64,000 nucleotides of DNA, taken from assembly GCF_041080655.1 (NCBI RefSeq), contig NZ_CP163525.1, positions 7,378,001 to 7,442,000 of the forward strand, written 5' to 3'. Under the pieces are notes generated by a model that was not told the DNA's origin, did no database searches, and saw only the letters and a program-made list of their open reading frames with translations. The position numbers and the translations under genes are program-made. Of the stretch, positions 42,961-51,540 are shown in pieces; the first letter of the stretch is position 1, and the number at the start of each line of letters is the position of its first letter. Origin of the DNA: Streptomyces sp. CG4. GTDB taxonomy: Bacteria; Actinomycetota; Actinomycetes; Streptomycetales; Streptomycetaceae.

Positions 42961-44238
42961 TCATGGGGGACCGGAGCCGTTCAGCCAGAATGCTCCGTAG
43001 ATCGCTGCCGCGCTCGCCAACAGGGCCGTGACCAGCACGGATCGGGTCATCCGCAGCCGGGCGAGGGCGCAGGCGAGCGGCAGCAGCACCGGGAAGGCGG
43101 GCATCAGCAGCCGTGGCTTGGAGCCGAAGTAGCTCGACGCGCACAGGGCGAGCGCGAGGACGACACCCGTGTACACCAGCAGTGCGACCGGCTGGCGCCG
43201 CCGGATGCCGGTCACGTACAGCCACAGCAGCAGGGCGACCCCGATGATCAGGCCGGCACCCGCGAGGGCGGACGGAAATGACGTGAACTTGTCGGCCACG
43301 AAGCGGGCGAATGCGTAGCCGCCGTCGAACCCGTTGCGCCAGCCGGCCTGCACGTCCAGATATCCGAAAAGTCCCTTCCCGGTCCGCCGGCCGACCCAGA
43401 GCACGTAACCGGCGGCCCCGAGCGGTGCGATGACCATGCCCAGCGCGCGGCGCCGGCCGGGGGCGGATGGGGCGAACGGTGCGATCGGGGTCTGTGCGCC
43501 GGGAGTGAGAGCCCGGGCGTGCGTGCCGTCAGGGGCGCCGAGCGTGCGCGCCGGGGTGCGTTCTGCATGGTGCGCGCCGGGTGCGGGCGTCACGCTCCGG
43601 TCTCGCACGAACGAGAGCACACCCGTCACCCACACCGCCGCGATCACCGCCGCCCCCACCGGCCGGGTCAGCCCCGCCAGCGCGGCCAGCGTGCCCGCCC
43701 ACACCCAGCGGCCGGTCAGCAGCGCGTACAGCGCCCAGGCCGCCAGCGCCGTGAACAGCGACTCGCTGTACGCCATCGACTGCACGATCCCGACCGGCAG
43801 CACGGCCCACAGCAGTACGGCGCAGAGCCCCGCCCGGGAGCCGTACACCCGGTCGGCGACCGCGAAGATCCCGCAGGCCGCGGCGAGCGAGGCGAGCAGG
43901 CTGACCACGAATCCGGCGTCGGCGTACGACAGCGGCGTGACCGCGTGCAGCGACCGCTCCAGCCACGGCAGCAGCGGGAAGAACGCCAGGTTGGAGTGCA
44001 CGTCGCCGTTCGGCAGCCGTACCTCGTAGCCGTACCCCAGCTCGGCGACCCGGGTGTACCAGAGCGAGTCCCAGCGGGCGGTGAGCAAGGTGTACGCGCT
44101 CTTGCCGCGCGCGGCGCTCCACACCGCCAGCACGACCAGCCCCAGCGCGCGGACGGCCGCATAGCCCAGCAGGGCCGGCGCCGCCCGGCGCAGAAGTGGG
44201 GCGCGGCGTGGGTCCACGCGCGTTTCAAGATCGGTCAC
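42961..44238 (-). CDS. Membrane mannosyltransferase-like protein (PIG-V/GT-C type)
   Basis: 425 residues with about ten membrane helices. The N-terminal outside loop TARWDSLWYTRVAELGYGY (an Asp-containing GT-C motif) and LAFFPLLPWLER are typical of PIG-V-like polyprenyl-phosphate-mannose transferases; a Pro/Ala-rich loop of about 45 residues (around 'PAPGAHHAERTPARTL') interrupts the middle. It likely adds mannose to a glycolipid or protein outside the membrane. The GTG at 44238 lies 7 nt after GATAAT, with no ribosome site. Confidence 0.8.
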   Translation of the reverse strand: MTDLETRVDPRRAPLLRRAAPALLGYAAVRALGLVVLAVWSAARGKSAYTLLTARWDSLWYTRVAELGYGYEVRLPNGDVHSNLAFFPLLPWLERSLHAVTPLSYADAGFVVSLLASLAAACGIFAVADRVYGSRAGLCAVLLWAVLPVGIVQSMAYSESLFTALAAWALYALLTGRWVWAGTLAALAGLTRPVGAAVIAAVWVTGVLSFVRDRSVTPAPGAHHAERTPARTLGAPDGTHARALTPGAQTPIAPFAPSAPGRRRALGMVIAPLGAAGYVLWVGRRTGKGLFGYLDVQAGWRNGFDGGYAFARFVADKFTSFPSALAGAGLIIGVALLLWLYVTGIRRRQPVALLVYTGVVLALALCASSYFGSKPRLLMPAFPVLLPLACALARLRMTRSVLVTALLASAAAIYGAFWLNGSGPP

Positions 44239-44497
44239 GGACTCGATTATCGACGGGGGAGGGAACCGGACCGTCCCCCGGGGCGTGGTCAAGAGGGGGC
44301 GGTGTGGGGTACGCCACAAGGGTTCCGTCGTGCGTGTGAGAGGTCCGCCACGTGACCCCGAGGCGGACTCGCGTACGCTGACGAGTCACCCGCGTGGGTT
44401 TGCGCGGGCCGGAGACCCCGCTCCTCTCCGGCCGTACGACAGGGAGTCCCCACCCCGTCGCTCCGCCCCGCGCGCGGCACATCTGGGAGGTACGCGC

Positions 44498-46102
44498 ATG
44501 TCCGGGACGACCACGGCTGCCGTTCGGCCGCGCCGTCGGCCGGCCGGCGCGAACCGCTGGGTCGTGCTCGTCGTCCTCTGCGTCAGCCTGCTGCTCGTCG
44601 CCGTCGACGCGACCGTGCTGCACGTGGCGGTCCCCGCCGTCACCGAGGACCTCAAGCCCGGTGCCCTGGAACTGCTGTGGATCGTCGACGTCTATCCGCT
44701 GGTCTGCGCCTCGCTGCTGATCCTCTTCGGCACCCTCGGCGACCGCATCGGCCGCAGACGCGTGCTGCTGCTCGGCTACGGCCTGTTCGGGGTCGCCTCC
44801 GCCCTGGCCGCCCTCGCGCCGACGGCCGAGGCGCTGATCCTCGCCCGCGCCCTGCTCGGCGTGGGCGGCGCCATGATCATGCCGGCGACCCTGTCGATCC
44901 TGCGGCAGGTCTTCCCCGACCGGCGCGAGCGCGCGCTCGCCATCGGCATCTGGAGCGCGGTGGCCGCCGTCGGCGCGGCCGTCGGCCCGCTGCTCGGCGG
45001 CTTTCTGCTGGAGCACTTCTGGTGGGGCGCGGTCTTCCTCGTCAACATCCCACTGATGCTGGTCAGTCTGCCGGTCGGCCGGATCCTGCTGCCCGAGTCC
45101 CGCGGCGACCGCAGCGGCCCCTGGGACGTCGTCGGCGCCCTGATGGCGGCCGGCGGTCTCTTCGGTGTCGTCCTCGGTGTGAAGCAGCTGGGCGGCGGAG
45201 CGGCCCCGCTGAGCCCCTTCACCGTGCTGCCGCTGCTGGCCGGCGTGGTCCTCCTCGTCCTCTTCGTACGGCGGCAGCGGCGGCACCCGCATCCGCTGGT
45301 GGACCTCAGGATGTTCCGCCGGCCCGCGTTCAGCACGTCGGTGGGCTGCATCGTGCTGGCGATGCTCGCGCTCGTCGGCCTGGAGCTGATCGCCGCCCAG
45401 TATCTGCAACTGGTCCTCGGGCTCTCCCCGCTGCAGACCGGCCTGCGCCTGCTGCCCCTGACCGTCGCGGCGATGGCGGCCGGCCTCGCGGGCGCGCGGA
45501 TGGTGCGCCGCTTCGGGCCGCGCCGGATGGTGTGCGCCGGTTTCGTGCTGACCGCCGCCGCGGTCCTGACGCTCACCGCGATGGGCACCGCCGACAACGC
45601 GCAGCTGCTGCTGGGCGGGTTCGTCCTGCTCGGCTTCGGTCTTGAGACCACGCTCTTCGGGGCCTACGAGTCGATGCTCAGCGAGGCCCCGGCCGAGCAG
45701 GCCGGCGGCGCGGCGGCGATCGGCGAGACCTCGTACCAGCTCGGCGCCGGCATCGGCATCGCCCTGCTCGGTACCGTGATGAACGCGGCCTACGCCCCCA
45801 ACCTGCGCTCGGTGCCGGGCGTTCCGCGGCACGCGTCGGACGCGGCGGGGCACTCCCTCGGCGAGGCCTACGCCGTCGCCGGACGCCTCGGCGGGTCCGC
45901 CGGAGCGGCACTGCGCCGGGCCGCGCGGGACTCCTTCGTGCACGGGCTGCATGTGACGCTGCTGGTGAGCGCGGGCCTGTTGCTGCTGGGCGCGGTGATG
46001 GCGCTGCGGCTGCCGCGGGTCATGCAGTGCGGCGCGGAACCGGTGACGGCGGTGGAGCTGCCCGCGCCGCGCGAAGTGGTGGACTCCCGCGTCACGGCCT
46101 GA
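44498..46102 (+). CDS. MFS drug:H+ antiporter (DHA2, 14-TM EmrB/QacA-like)
   Basis: 534 residues with about 14 hydrophobic segments. The DHA2 landmarks are VAVPAVTEDL in TM1-2, LGDRIGRRRVLLLG (motif A), ALLGVGGAMIMPATL and the motif C-like AVAAVGAAVGPLLGG. It exports drugs or endogenous metabolites with proton exchange. GGGAGGT lies 7 nt before the ATG. It is alone on its strand, divergent from the mannosyltransferase gene; no TetR regulator is adjacent. Confidence 0.9.
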   Translation: MSGTTTAAVRPRRRPAGANRWVVLVVLCVSLLLVAVDATVLHVAVPAVTEDLKPGALELLWIVDVYPLVCASLLILFGTLGDRIGRRRVLLLGYGLFGVASALAALAPTAEALILARALLGVGGAMIMPATLSILRQVFPDRRERALAIGIWSAVAAVGAAVGPLLGGFLLEHFWWGAVFLVNIPLMLVSLPVGRILLPESRGDRSGPWDVVGALMAAGGLFGVVLGVKQLGGGAAPLSPFTVLPLLAGVVLLVLFVRRQRRHPHPLVDLRMFRRPAFSTSVGCIVLAMLALVGLELIAAQYLQLVLGLSPLQTGLRLLPLTVAAMAAGLAGARMVRRFGPRRMVCAGFVLTAAAVLTLTAMGTADNAQLLLGGFVLLGFGLETTLFGAYESMLSEAPAEQAGGAAAIGETSYQLGAGIGIALLGTVMNAAYAPNLRSVPGVPRHASDAAGHSLGEAYAVAGRLGGSAGAALRRAARDSFVHGLHVTLLVSAGLLLLGAVMALRLPRVMQCGAEPVTAVELPAPREVVDSRVTA

Positions 46103-46151
46103 CGCACTGGACGTACGCGACACCGCACCGTAACGTCGGCGTCGATCCGTG

Positions 46152-46166
46152 ACTAGCGGTGCTAGT
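46152..46166. promoter_or_regulatory. Palindromic operator upstream of acyl-CoA dehydrogenase
   Basis: ACTAGC-GGT-GCTAGT, a perfect inverted repeat 26 nt before the ATG. TetR-type operators with CTAGC/GCTAG half-sites are frequent in Streptomyces, but no regulator gene is adjacent. Confidence 0.5.
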
Positions 46167-46191
46167 TTTCTTGTGTGCCGGAGGGTGTCCC

Positions 46192-47382
46192 ATGTCCGCG
46201 TCCGCGAAGTTGCCCCCCTTCGATCCCGCCGACCCGCTCGGCATCGACGACCTGCTGGAACCGGAGGACCTGGCCATCCGGGACACCGTCCGCGACTGGG
46301 CCGCGGACCGCGTGCTGCCGTATGTCGCCGACTGGTACGAGAAGGGGGAGCTGCCCGGTATCCGGGACCTCGCCCGCGAACTCGGCTCCCTCGGCGCCCT
46401 CGGCATGTCCCTGACCGGGTACGGCTGCGCCGGTGCCACGGCCGTGCAGTACGGCCTGGCCTGCCTGGAGCTGGAGGCGGCCGACTCGGGCATCCGGTCC
46501 CTCGTCTCGGTGCAGGGCTCCCTCGCCATGTACGCGATCCACCGGTTCGGCAGCGAGGAGCAGAAGCTCCAGTGGCTGCCGCGCATGGCGGCCGGCGAGG
46601 TGATCGGCTGCTTCGGGCTGACCGAGCCCGACCACGGCTCCGACCCGGCCGCGATGCGCACCCACGCCAAGCGGGACGGCGACGACTGGGTGCTCAGCGG
46701 CCGCAAGATGTGGATCACCAACGGGTCGGTCGCCGGGGTGGCCGTCGTCTGGGCGCAGACCGAGGACGGCATCCGCGGCTTCGTCGTGCCCACCGACAGC
46801 CCCGGCTTCACGGCGCCCGAGATCAAGCACAAGTGGTCCCTGCGCGCCTCGGTCACCAGCGAATTGGTGATGGACGACGTACGACTGCCCGCGAACGCCG
46901 TACTCCCGGAGGTCACCGGACTGCGCGGCCCGCTCAGCTGTCTGTCCCACGCCCGGTACGGCATCGTCTGGGGCGCGATGGGCGCGGCGCGCAGCAGCTT
47001 CGAGTCGGCGCTGGACTACGCGAAGACCCGGGAGCAGTTCGGGCGGCCCATCGGCGGCTTCCAGCTCACCCAGGCCAAGCTCGCCGACATGGCGGTCGAA
47101 CTGCACAAGGGCATCCTGCTCGCCCACCATCTGGGGCGGCGGATGGACGCCGGCCGCCTGCGCCCCGAGCAGGTCAGCTTCGGCAAGCTCAACAACGTCC
47201 GCGAGGCGATCGAGATCTGCCGTACGGCGCGGACGATCCTCGGCGCCAACGGGATCTCCCTCGAATACCCCGTGATGCGGCACGCGACCAACCTCGAGTC
47301 GGTGCTCACCTACGAGGGCACCGTCGAGATGCACCAGCTCGTGCTGGGCAAGGCGCTCACCGGTCTCGACGCCTTCCGGTGA
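46192..47382 (+). CDS. Acyl-CoA dehydrogenase, glutaryl-CoA dehydrogenase-like
   Basis: 396 residues. FAD-binding blocks GCFGLTEPDHGSDPAAMRT and VLSGRKMWITNGSVA; the C-terminal domain ends TYEGTVEMHQLVLGKALTG, with the catalytic Glu of glutaryl-CoA dehydrogenases in YEG. The N-terminal FDPADPLGIDDLL is typical of that subgroup, which oxidises glutaryl-CoA to crotonyl-CoA in lysine and tryptophan breakdown. Start ATG has GGAGGG 7 nt upstream. The CTAGC operator is just upstream. Confidence 0.88.
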   Translation: MSASAKLPPFDPADPLGIDDLLEPEDLAIRDTVRDWAADRVLPYVADWYEKGELPGIRDLARELGSLGALGMSLTGYGCAGATAVQYGLACLELEAADSGIRSLVSVQGSLAMYAIHRFGSEEQKLQWLPRMAAGEVIGCFGLTEPDHGSDPAAMRTHAKRDGDDWVLSGRKMWITNGSVAGVAVVWAQTEDGIRGFVVPTDSPGFTAPEIKHKWSLRASVTSELVMDDVRLPANAVLPEVTGLRGPLSCLSHARYGIVWGAMGAARSSFESALDYAKTREQFGRPIGGFQLTQAKLADMAVELHKGILLAHHLGRRMDAGRLRPEQVSFGKLNNVREAIEICRTARTILGANGISLEYPVMRHATNLESVLTYEGTVEMHQLVLGKALTGLDAFR

Positions 47383-47418
47383 GGCCCCGGGCGGGCAGGG
47401 CCGGCGAGCGGCCCTGCC

Positions 47419-47856
47419 TCAGCTCTGGTTGAAGAAGCCGTCGTCGCGCTGGCCGGACGCCTCACCGCTGATGATCTCCGTGTCGGCGGGCGTCAGCAGG
47501 AACACCCGGTTGGACACGCGGTCGATCGAGCCGCGCAGACCGAAGATGAGCCCCGCCGCGAAGTCGACCACGCGCTTGGCGTCGGCGGGCTCCATCGCCG
47601 TGAGGTTCATGATGACCGGGACCCCGTCCCGGAACAGCTCGCCGATGGCGCGGGCGTCCCGGAAGCTGTCCGGGGTGACCGTGCCGATCCGGCGGCCCTT
47701 CTCCTCGGCCGTGTCCGTGGCCACCTTCACCCGGGGGTCCGTGACCCAGGCGTCCCCGGACTCGGAGCCCTCGGAGTACTCGTCGTCGTAGTAACGCTCG
47801 TCATCGTTGTCGTCGACGAGGCCGAGCCACGCACTCGCCTTGCGTACCGATCCCAT
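47419..47856 (-). CDS. sepF: SepF-family cell division protein
   Basis: 145 residues. N-terminal MGSVRKASAWLGLVDD amphipathic membrane-binding helix, acidic linker (DERYYDDEYSEGSES), and a C-terminal SepF domain (VPVIMNLTAMEPADAKRVVDFAAGLIFGL). SepF tethers FtsZ filaments to the membrane. Streptomyces carry several SepF paralogues, and this one is not beside ftsZ, so it is likely one of the accessory copies. Confidence 0.88.
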   Translation of the reverse strand: MGSVRKASAWLGLVDDNDDERYYDDEYSEGSESGDAWVTDPRVKVATDTAEEKGRRIGTVTPDSFRDARAIGELFRDGVPVIMNLTAMEPADAKRVVDFAAGLIFGLRGSIDRVSNRVFLLTPADTEIISGEASGQRDDGFFNQS

Positions 47857-48123
47857 GGACGCCTCCTCTCGCAGCGGGCTTTCGTGCTTTCCGCATCCCT
47901 ATGGTCATCCATGATGCGGACGGTGCGCCAAGTGGATAGGCGCCGCCCGGGGGGTTTGTGACGGTACTGGTGCACAACCGATCCGTCGAGAGTCCTTGTA
48001 TCCCAAGGGTCCAGACTCGTACGGCTGCTGACTGAGAGTGAAATATGATTGTCGGCGGCGGATGGGTGATCACCGGCGCGTACGGGTGAATGCCAACGTC
48101 GTACCACACCACGGGGGATCGTC

Positions 48124-49314
48124 GTGTTCGGAATCGTCAGACCGTGCGCTCATCGGCTCGGTGAACGTCTCAAGACCGAATGGATGGCGCATTTGTGCGG
48201 GCTCTGTCTCGCACTGCGCCGCGACCACGGGCAGTTCGCACGCATCGTGACGAACTATGACGGCCTGCTCATATCGGTTCTGACGGATGCTCAGACCGGT
48301 CCGACCCTCGACGGCCGCCGTACGGCCGGGCCGTGTGCGCTGCGTGGCATGCGTACCGCGTCCGTCGCCCAGGGCGAGGGCGCGCGGCTCGCCGCGGCCG
48401 TCTCGCTGGTGCTCGCCGCGGCCAAGGTCCGCGACCATGTCGCCGACGGGGACGGGCTGCTGGCCCGCAGACCGGTGGCCGCCGCCGCGCGCCGGGTCGC
48501 CGCGGGCTGGGGCAACGCCGGTGCCCGCAGCGGCGCCGCGGTCGGCTTCGACACCGGTGTCCTCGTCGAGGCGGTCGACCGGCAGCTCGGCCTGGAGACC
48601 CTCGCCGGGTACGGCACACCGATCCTTTCCGTCACCGAGCCGACCGAGACCGCGACCGCCGCCGCCTTCGCCCACACCGCGGTACTGGCCGGACGGCCGG
48701 GCAACGCACAGCCGCTCGCCGAGGCCGGACGTCTCTTCGGGCGGCTCGCGCATCTGCTGGACGCCGTGGAGGACCAGCACACCGACGCGTTGTCGGGCGC
48801 CTGGAACCCCCTCACCGCCACGGGCACTTCACGGGCCGAGGCCCGCCGGCTCGCCGACGACGCCCTGCACGGCATCCGGCTCGCCCTGCGCGAGGCCGAG
48901 TTCACCGACGGCAAGCTCGTCCATCTGCTGCTCGTGCACGAGCTGGGGCGGTCGGTGGACCGGGCGTTCGGCACCTCCTCGTGCGGACACGCGCCCGAGG
49001 CCGCCTTCGGACCGCCGCCGGGCCACTACACGCCCGACGCGCCGGGGCACCCGTACGGCCATCCCTTCGGCGGGCAGCCGCCGGGCCCGGACAAGCGGGG
49101 CTTCTGGGCGGGTTGCGCGGCCGCCCTCGGCCTGTGCTGCACCTGCAAGGTGTGCTGCGCCGACGAGTTCGAGGGCCCCTGGTCGCGGAAGAGGCGCGAG
49201 GGCTGCTGCGCCAACTGCGACTGCGACTGCGACACGTCGTGCTGCGAGGCCTGTCAGTGCTGCGAGTGCTGCGAGTGCTGTGAATGCTGCTCGGGCTGTG
49301 ACTGCGGGCTGTGA
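48124..49314 (+). CDS. DUF5685-like protein with Cys-rich tail
   Basis: 396 residues. The N-terminal three quarters (FGIVRPCAHRLGERLKTEWM, CGLCLALRRDHGQFARI) is alpha-helical with paired Cys; after a Pro/Gly linker (PPPGHYTPDAPGHPYGH) the last 65 or so residues contain about 24 cysteines in CC and CxC runs (CCTCKVCC, then repeated ECC). The dense Cys pattern suggests metal binding or multiple disulfides. GGGGGA lies 6 nt before the GTG. Function unknown; the DUF assignment is from memory of the N-terminal pattern. Confidence 0.72.
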   Translation: MFGIVRPCAHRLGERLKTEWMAHLCGLCLALRRDHGQFARIVTNYDGLLISVLTDAQTGPTLDGRRTAGPCALRGMRTASVAQGEGARLAAAVSLVLAAAKVRDHVADGDGLLARRPVAAAARRVAAGWGNAGARSGAAVGFDTGVLVEAVDRQLGLETLAGYGTPILSVTEPTETATAAAFAHTAVLAGRPGNAQPLAEAGRLFGRLAHLLDAVEDQHTDALSGAWNPLTATGTSRAEARRLADDALHGIRLALREAEFTDGKLVHLLLVHELGRSVDRAFGTSSCGHAPEAAFGPPPGHYTPDAPGHPYGHPFGGQPPGPDKRGFWAGCAAALGLCCTCKVCCADEFEGPWSRKRREGCCANCDCDCDTSCCEACQCCECCECCECCSGCDCGL

Positions 49315-49323
49315 CGATGCCGT

Positions 49324-50262
49324 TCAGCTCTTCAGTTCCGGCGGGCTGATCCGCGACGTGGTGATGGCCGAGCCCGTCGTCCCCCACTTCTTCAGGATCT
49401 TGCCGTAAGTGCCGTCGGACAGCAGCTTGTTCACCGCCCCCTGGAAGGCGGGGGCCAGCCTGGTGCCCTTCTTGAAGGCGAAGCCCACGTCCAGGCGGTG
49501 GTATTCGTCGAGGAACTTCAGCCCCGGCTGGTGAGCCACGGCGTAACGCAGGCCGTTGATCGTGGACATCACGATGTCGCTGCGGCCCTGCTGGACGGAC
49601 GACCAGATCGCGCTCGGATCGGCGTACGTCTGCACCTGGTACGGCTTCTTGCCCGCGTCGGTGCAGACGTGCTTGTTCTCCTCCAGCGTGGCCTCGAAGG
49701 TCGTTCCGGCGCCGGTCGCGACATTCAGACCGCACAGCTGCCGAAGGTCGGTGATCTTGGAGAGTGTGCTGTCCTTGCGGGTGGCGAAGCCCTGGCCGTC
49801 GTTGATGTAGGTGACGAAGTCGATCGTCCTGCGGCGCTCGTCCGTGACGCCGAAATTGCTCGCGCCGAAGTCGTACTTGCCGCTGTCCAGCGCGGGCAGG
49901 ATCGCCTCGAAACTCGCCTGCTCCACCTTCAGTTCGATGCCGAGCACCCGGGCGACCGCCTTGGCGAAGTCGACGTCCTGGCCGGTCAGCGTCTTGCCGT
50001 CGGACAGATAGGTGGTGCCGGGCGGGGTGCCGCCGACGCTGATGGCGACGGTGAGGCGCGTGGTGCCGGCGGGCAGCAGCCTCGCCGCCGCCGCGTCCTT
50101 CTTCTCGGCCGAGACGACGTCCGTGGTGGGCACGTCGTCGGACCCGGCCGCCACTCCGGAGGCGGCCGTCCCGCCCGGGCCCCCGGAACCGGAGCCGCAG
50201 GCGGTGAGGAACAGCGTGGCCGAGGTGATCGTGACAAAGGGCAGCAAAAGACGCGTACGCAT
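49324..50262 (-). CDS. Polar amino acid ABC transporter substrate-binding lipoprotein
   Basis: 312 residues. A lipoprotein signal (RTRLLLPFVTITSATLFLTAC, Cys22 lipidated) leads to a family-3 solute-binding domain (LSDGKTLTGQDVDFAKAVARVLG; YDFGASNFGVTDERRRTIDF). It delivers an amino acid or amino-acid-like sulfur compound to the divergent permease and ATPase. The ATG at 50262 has AGGAGA 10 nt upstream. Its long leader carries a Cys-ending short peptide and hairpin, so attenuation by cysteine supply is proposed. Confidence 0.9.
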   Translation of the reverse strand: MRTRLLLPFVTITSATLFLTACGSGSGGPGGTAASGVAAGSDDVPTTDVVSAEKKDAAAARLLPAGTTRLTVAISVGGTPPGTTYLSDGKTLTGQDVDFAKAVARVLGIELKVEQASFEAILPALDSGKYDFGASNFGVTDERRRTIDFVTYINDGQGFATRKDSTLSKITDLRQLCGLNVATGAGTTFEATLEENKHVCTDAGKKPYQVQTYADPSAIWSSVQQGRSDIVMSTINGLRYAVAHQPGLKFLDEYHRLDVGFAFKKGTRLAPAFQGAVNKLLSDGTYGKILKKWGTTGSAITTSRISPPELKS

Positions 50263-50368
50263 CGGGAAGCGGTCTCCTGTGAGCAGCGGTGTGCGGAAGC
50301 GCGAGGGGAGGGGTGCGCGTGTGAAGGCGTGGTGAAAGGCGTGCCGAAAGAAGGGAGAACGCGATGAC

Positions 50369-50386
50369 GCCGGCCGACGGGCCGGC
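50369..50386 (-). terminator. Candidate attenuator hairpin
   Basis: GCCGGCC-CGTC-GGCCGGC on the minus strand, a 7-bp perfect stem 18 nt after the leader-peptide stop, without a T-run. Position fits an attenuator between the leader and the lipoprotein gene. Confidence 0.5.
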
Positions 50387-50403
50387 ATACGCAGGGGGTC
50401 AGC

Positions 50404-50475
50404 TCAACAGGAACAGGACCACACGCGACCGAAGTCGATGTGGGAGCGGGTGACCAGCCACTGCTGTGGATGCAT
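50404..50475 (-). CDS. Cys-ending leader peptide (attenuator type)
   Basis: A 23-codon frame: starts MHPQQWLVTRSHIDFG and ends RVWSCSC. The middle T-R-x-H-(I/V)-D-(F/L)-x-R-V pattern and terminal Cys codons match the 'putative leader peptide' class seen upstream of sulfur and amino-acid genes in Streptomyces; in mycobacteria, leaderless poly-Cys sORFs act as cysteine-responsive attenuators. The ATG is 6 nt after a TCCACT -10 that is 17 nt from TTGACG, so translation would start at the first base of the RNA. A hairpin follows, then the lipoprotein gene 142 nt later. Confidence 0.75.
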   Translation of the reverse strand: MHPQQWLVTRSHIDFGRVWSCSC

Positions 50476-50481
50476 AGGCCA

Positions 50482-50510
50482 AGTGGAACAGGCATCCGGT
50501 TCCGCGTCAA
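50482..50510 (-). promoter_or_regulatory. Promoter of leader peptide and lipoprotein gene
   Basis: On the minus strand TTGACG (50510-50505), 17 nt, TCCACT (50487-50482), then 6 nt to the ATG at 50475, placing transcription start at or next to the A of the leader ATG. Confidence 0.6.
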
Positions 50511-50546
50511 CTGACGTGAGACGTACGGCTCACAGTCCGGACAGCC

Positions 50547-50577
50547 TTGACAGCGCGCGGAAACGCCCACGTACTCT
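50547..50577 (+). promoter_or_regulatory. Candidate promoter of the permease operon
   Basis: TTGACA at 50547-50552 (perfect -35) and TACTCT at 50572-50577 with a 19-nt spacer, slightly long. It lies about 100 nt before the permease ATG. Confidence 0.45.
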
Positions 50578-50682
50578 CGGGGTACGGCCCTGCTGAGGGG
50601 CTCGGCCGTATCCGCGCCGCTCGGCGCGCCCGTGTGAAGGCACCACCCCGTTCTGACGACCCACGCGTCACGGAGCCTTCGC

Positions 50683-51540
50683 ATGTCATCCGACACCCTC
50701 GCCCAAGCCCCCACCGCGCCGGAGAAACCCGGGCCGGCAAACGCCCCGCGGATCGTCCCGCAGCGCCGGTACGGCCAGTGGGCGGCCGCCGTCGTCGTCC
50801 TCGCCCTGCTCGTCCTCGCAGTCGACTCCGTCCTGCGCAACCGGGCGTTCCAGTGGGACGTCGTCGCCGGCTACGTCACCTCGGACTCCATCCTGCGCGG
50901 GCTCTGGCTCACGCTGTGGCTGACCGCCGTCGTGATGGTCCTCGGCTTCGCCCTCGGCACCCTGCTCGCCGCCTTCCGGCTGTCCGCCAACCCGCTGCTG
51001 AGAGCGGTAAGTTGGGGCTACGTCTGGCTGTTCCGGTCGATCCCGATCCTGGTACAGCTGCTGCTGTGGTTCAACATCGGGGCGCTGTACCCGCAGGTGT
51101 TCGGGGTGCGGACCGTCGACCTGTTCACCCCGGTCGCCGTCGCGATCGTCGGACTCACCCTGCACGAGGCCGCCTTCGCCGCCGAGGTCGTCCGGGCCGG
51201 CATCCTCTCCGTGGACCGCGGCCAGATCGAGGCCGCCCAGGCGCTGGGCCTGAGCCGGTCACGGCGCTGGTGGCGGATCGTGCTGCCGCAGGCCATGCGC
51301 GCCATCGTGCCGCCCGCCGGCAACATGCTCATCGGCACCCTCAAGGGCACCTCGATCGTCAGCGTCATCGCCGTCAACGACCTGCTGTTCTCCGCCCAGT
51401 TGATCTACCACCGCACCTACCAGGTCATCCCGCTGCTGATGGTCGCGACCCTCTGGTACGCGGTCGTCACCTCACTGCTCGGCCTCGGCCAGCACTTCGT
51501 GGAGAAGTACTACGCGCGCGGCACGGGGCACGCCCGATGA
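50683..51540 (+). CDS. Polar amino acid ABC transporter permease
   Basis: 285 residues. A hydrophobic first helix (AAAVVVLALLVLAVDSVL) and four or five more; the HisM/GlnP-type EAA loop 'EAAQALGLSRSRRWWRIVLPQA' (in part) contacts the ATPase. ILRGLWLTLWLTAVVMVLG and FRSIPILVQLLLWF are classic. It imports the ligand held by the divergent lipoprotein. GGAG is 8 nt before the ATG; the stop overlaps the FAD gene start (ATGA). Confidence 0.92.
   Translation: MSSDTLAQAPTAPEKPGPANAPRIVPQRRYGQWAAAVVVLALLVLAVDSVLRNRAFQWDVVAGYVTSDSILRGLWLTLWLTAVVMVLGFALGTLLAAFRLSANPLLRAVSWGYVWLFRSIPILVQLLLWFNIGALYPQVFGVRTVDLFTPVAVAIVGLTLHEAAFAAEVVRAGILSVDRGQIEAAQALGLSRSRRWWRIVLPQAMRAIVPPAGNMLIGTLKGTSIVSVIAVNDLLFSAQLIYHRTYQVIPLLMVATLWYAVVTSLLGLGQHFVEKYYARGTGHAR

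Larger units (their letters stand above)
50263..50682. other. Divergent control region of the scavenging island
   Basis: 420 nt separating the binding-protein gene (minus) and the permease operon (plus). It holds the minus-strand leader peptide 50404-50475, its promoter and hairpin, and a plus-strand promoter candidate at 50547-50577. The plus-strand leader of about 100 nt shows GC-rich inverted stretches (GCCGCTCGGCG near 50614) but no Cys-rich frame. Confidence 0.6.

Noticed and set aside
44225..46123. A 632-codon minus frame opposite the MFS gene
   Set aside because: It is a shadow of the MFS gene with Gln/His/Gly-rich antisense composition.
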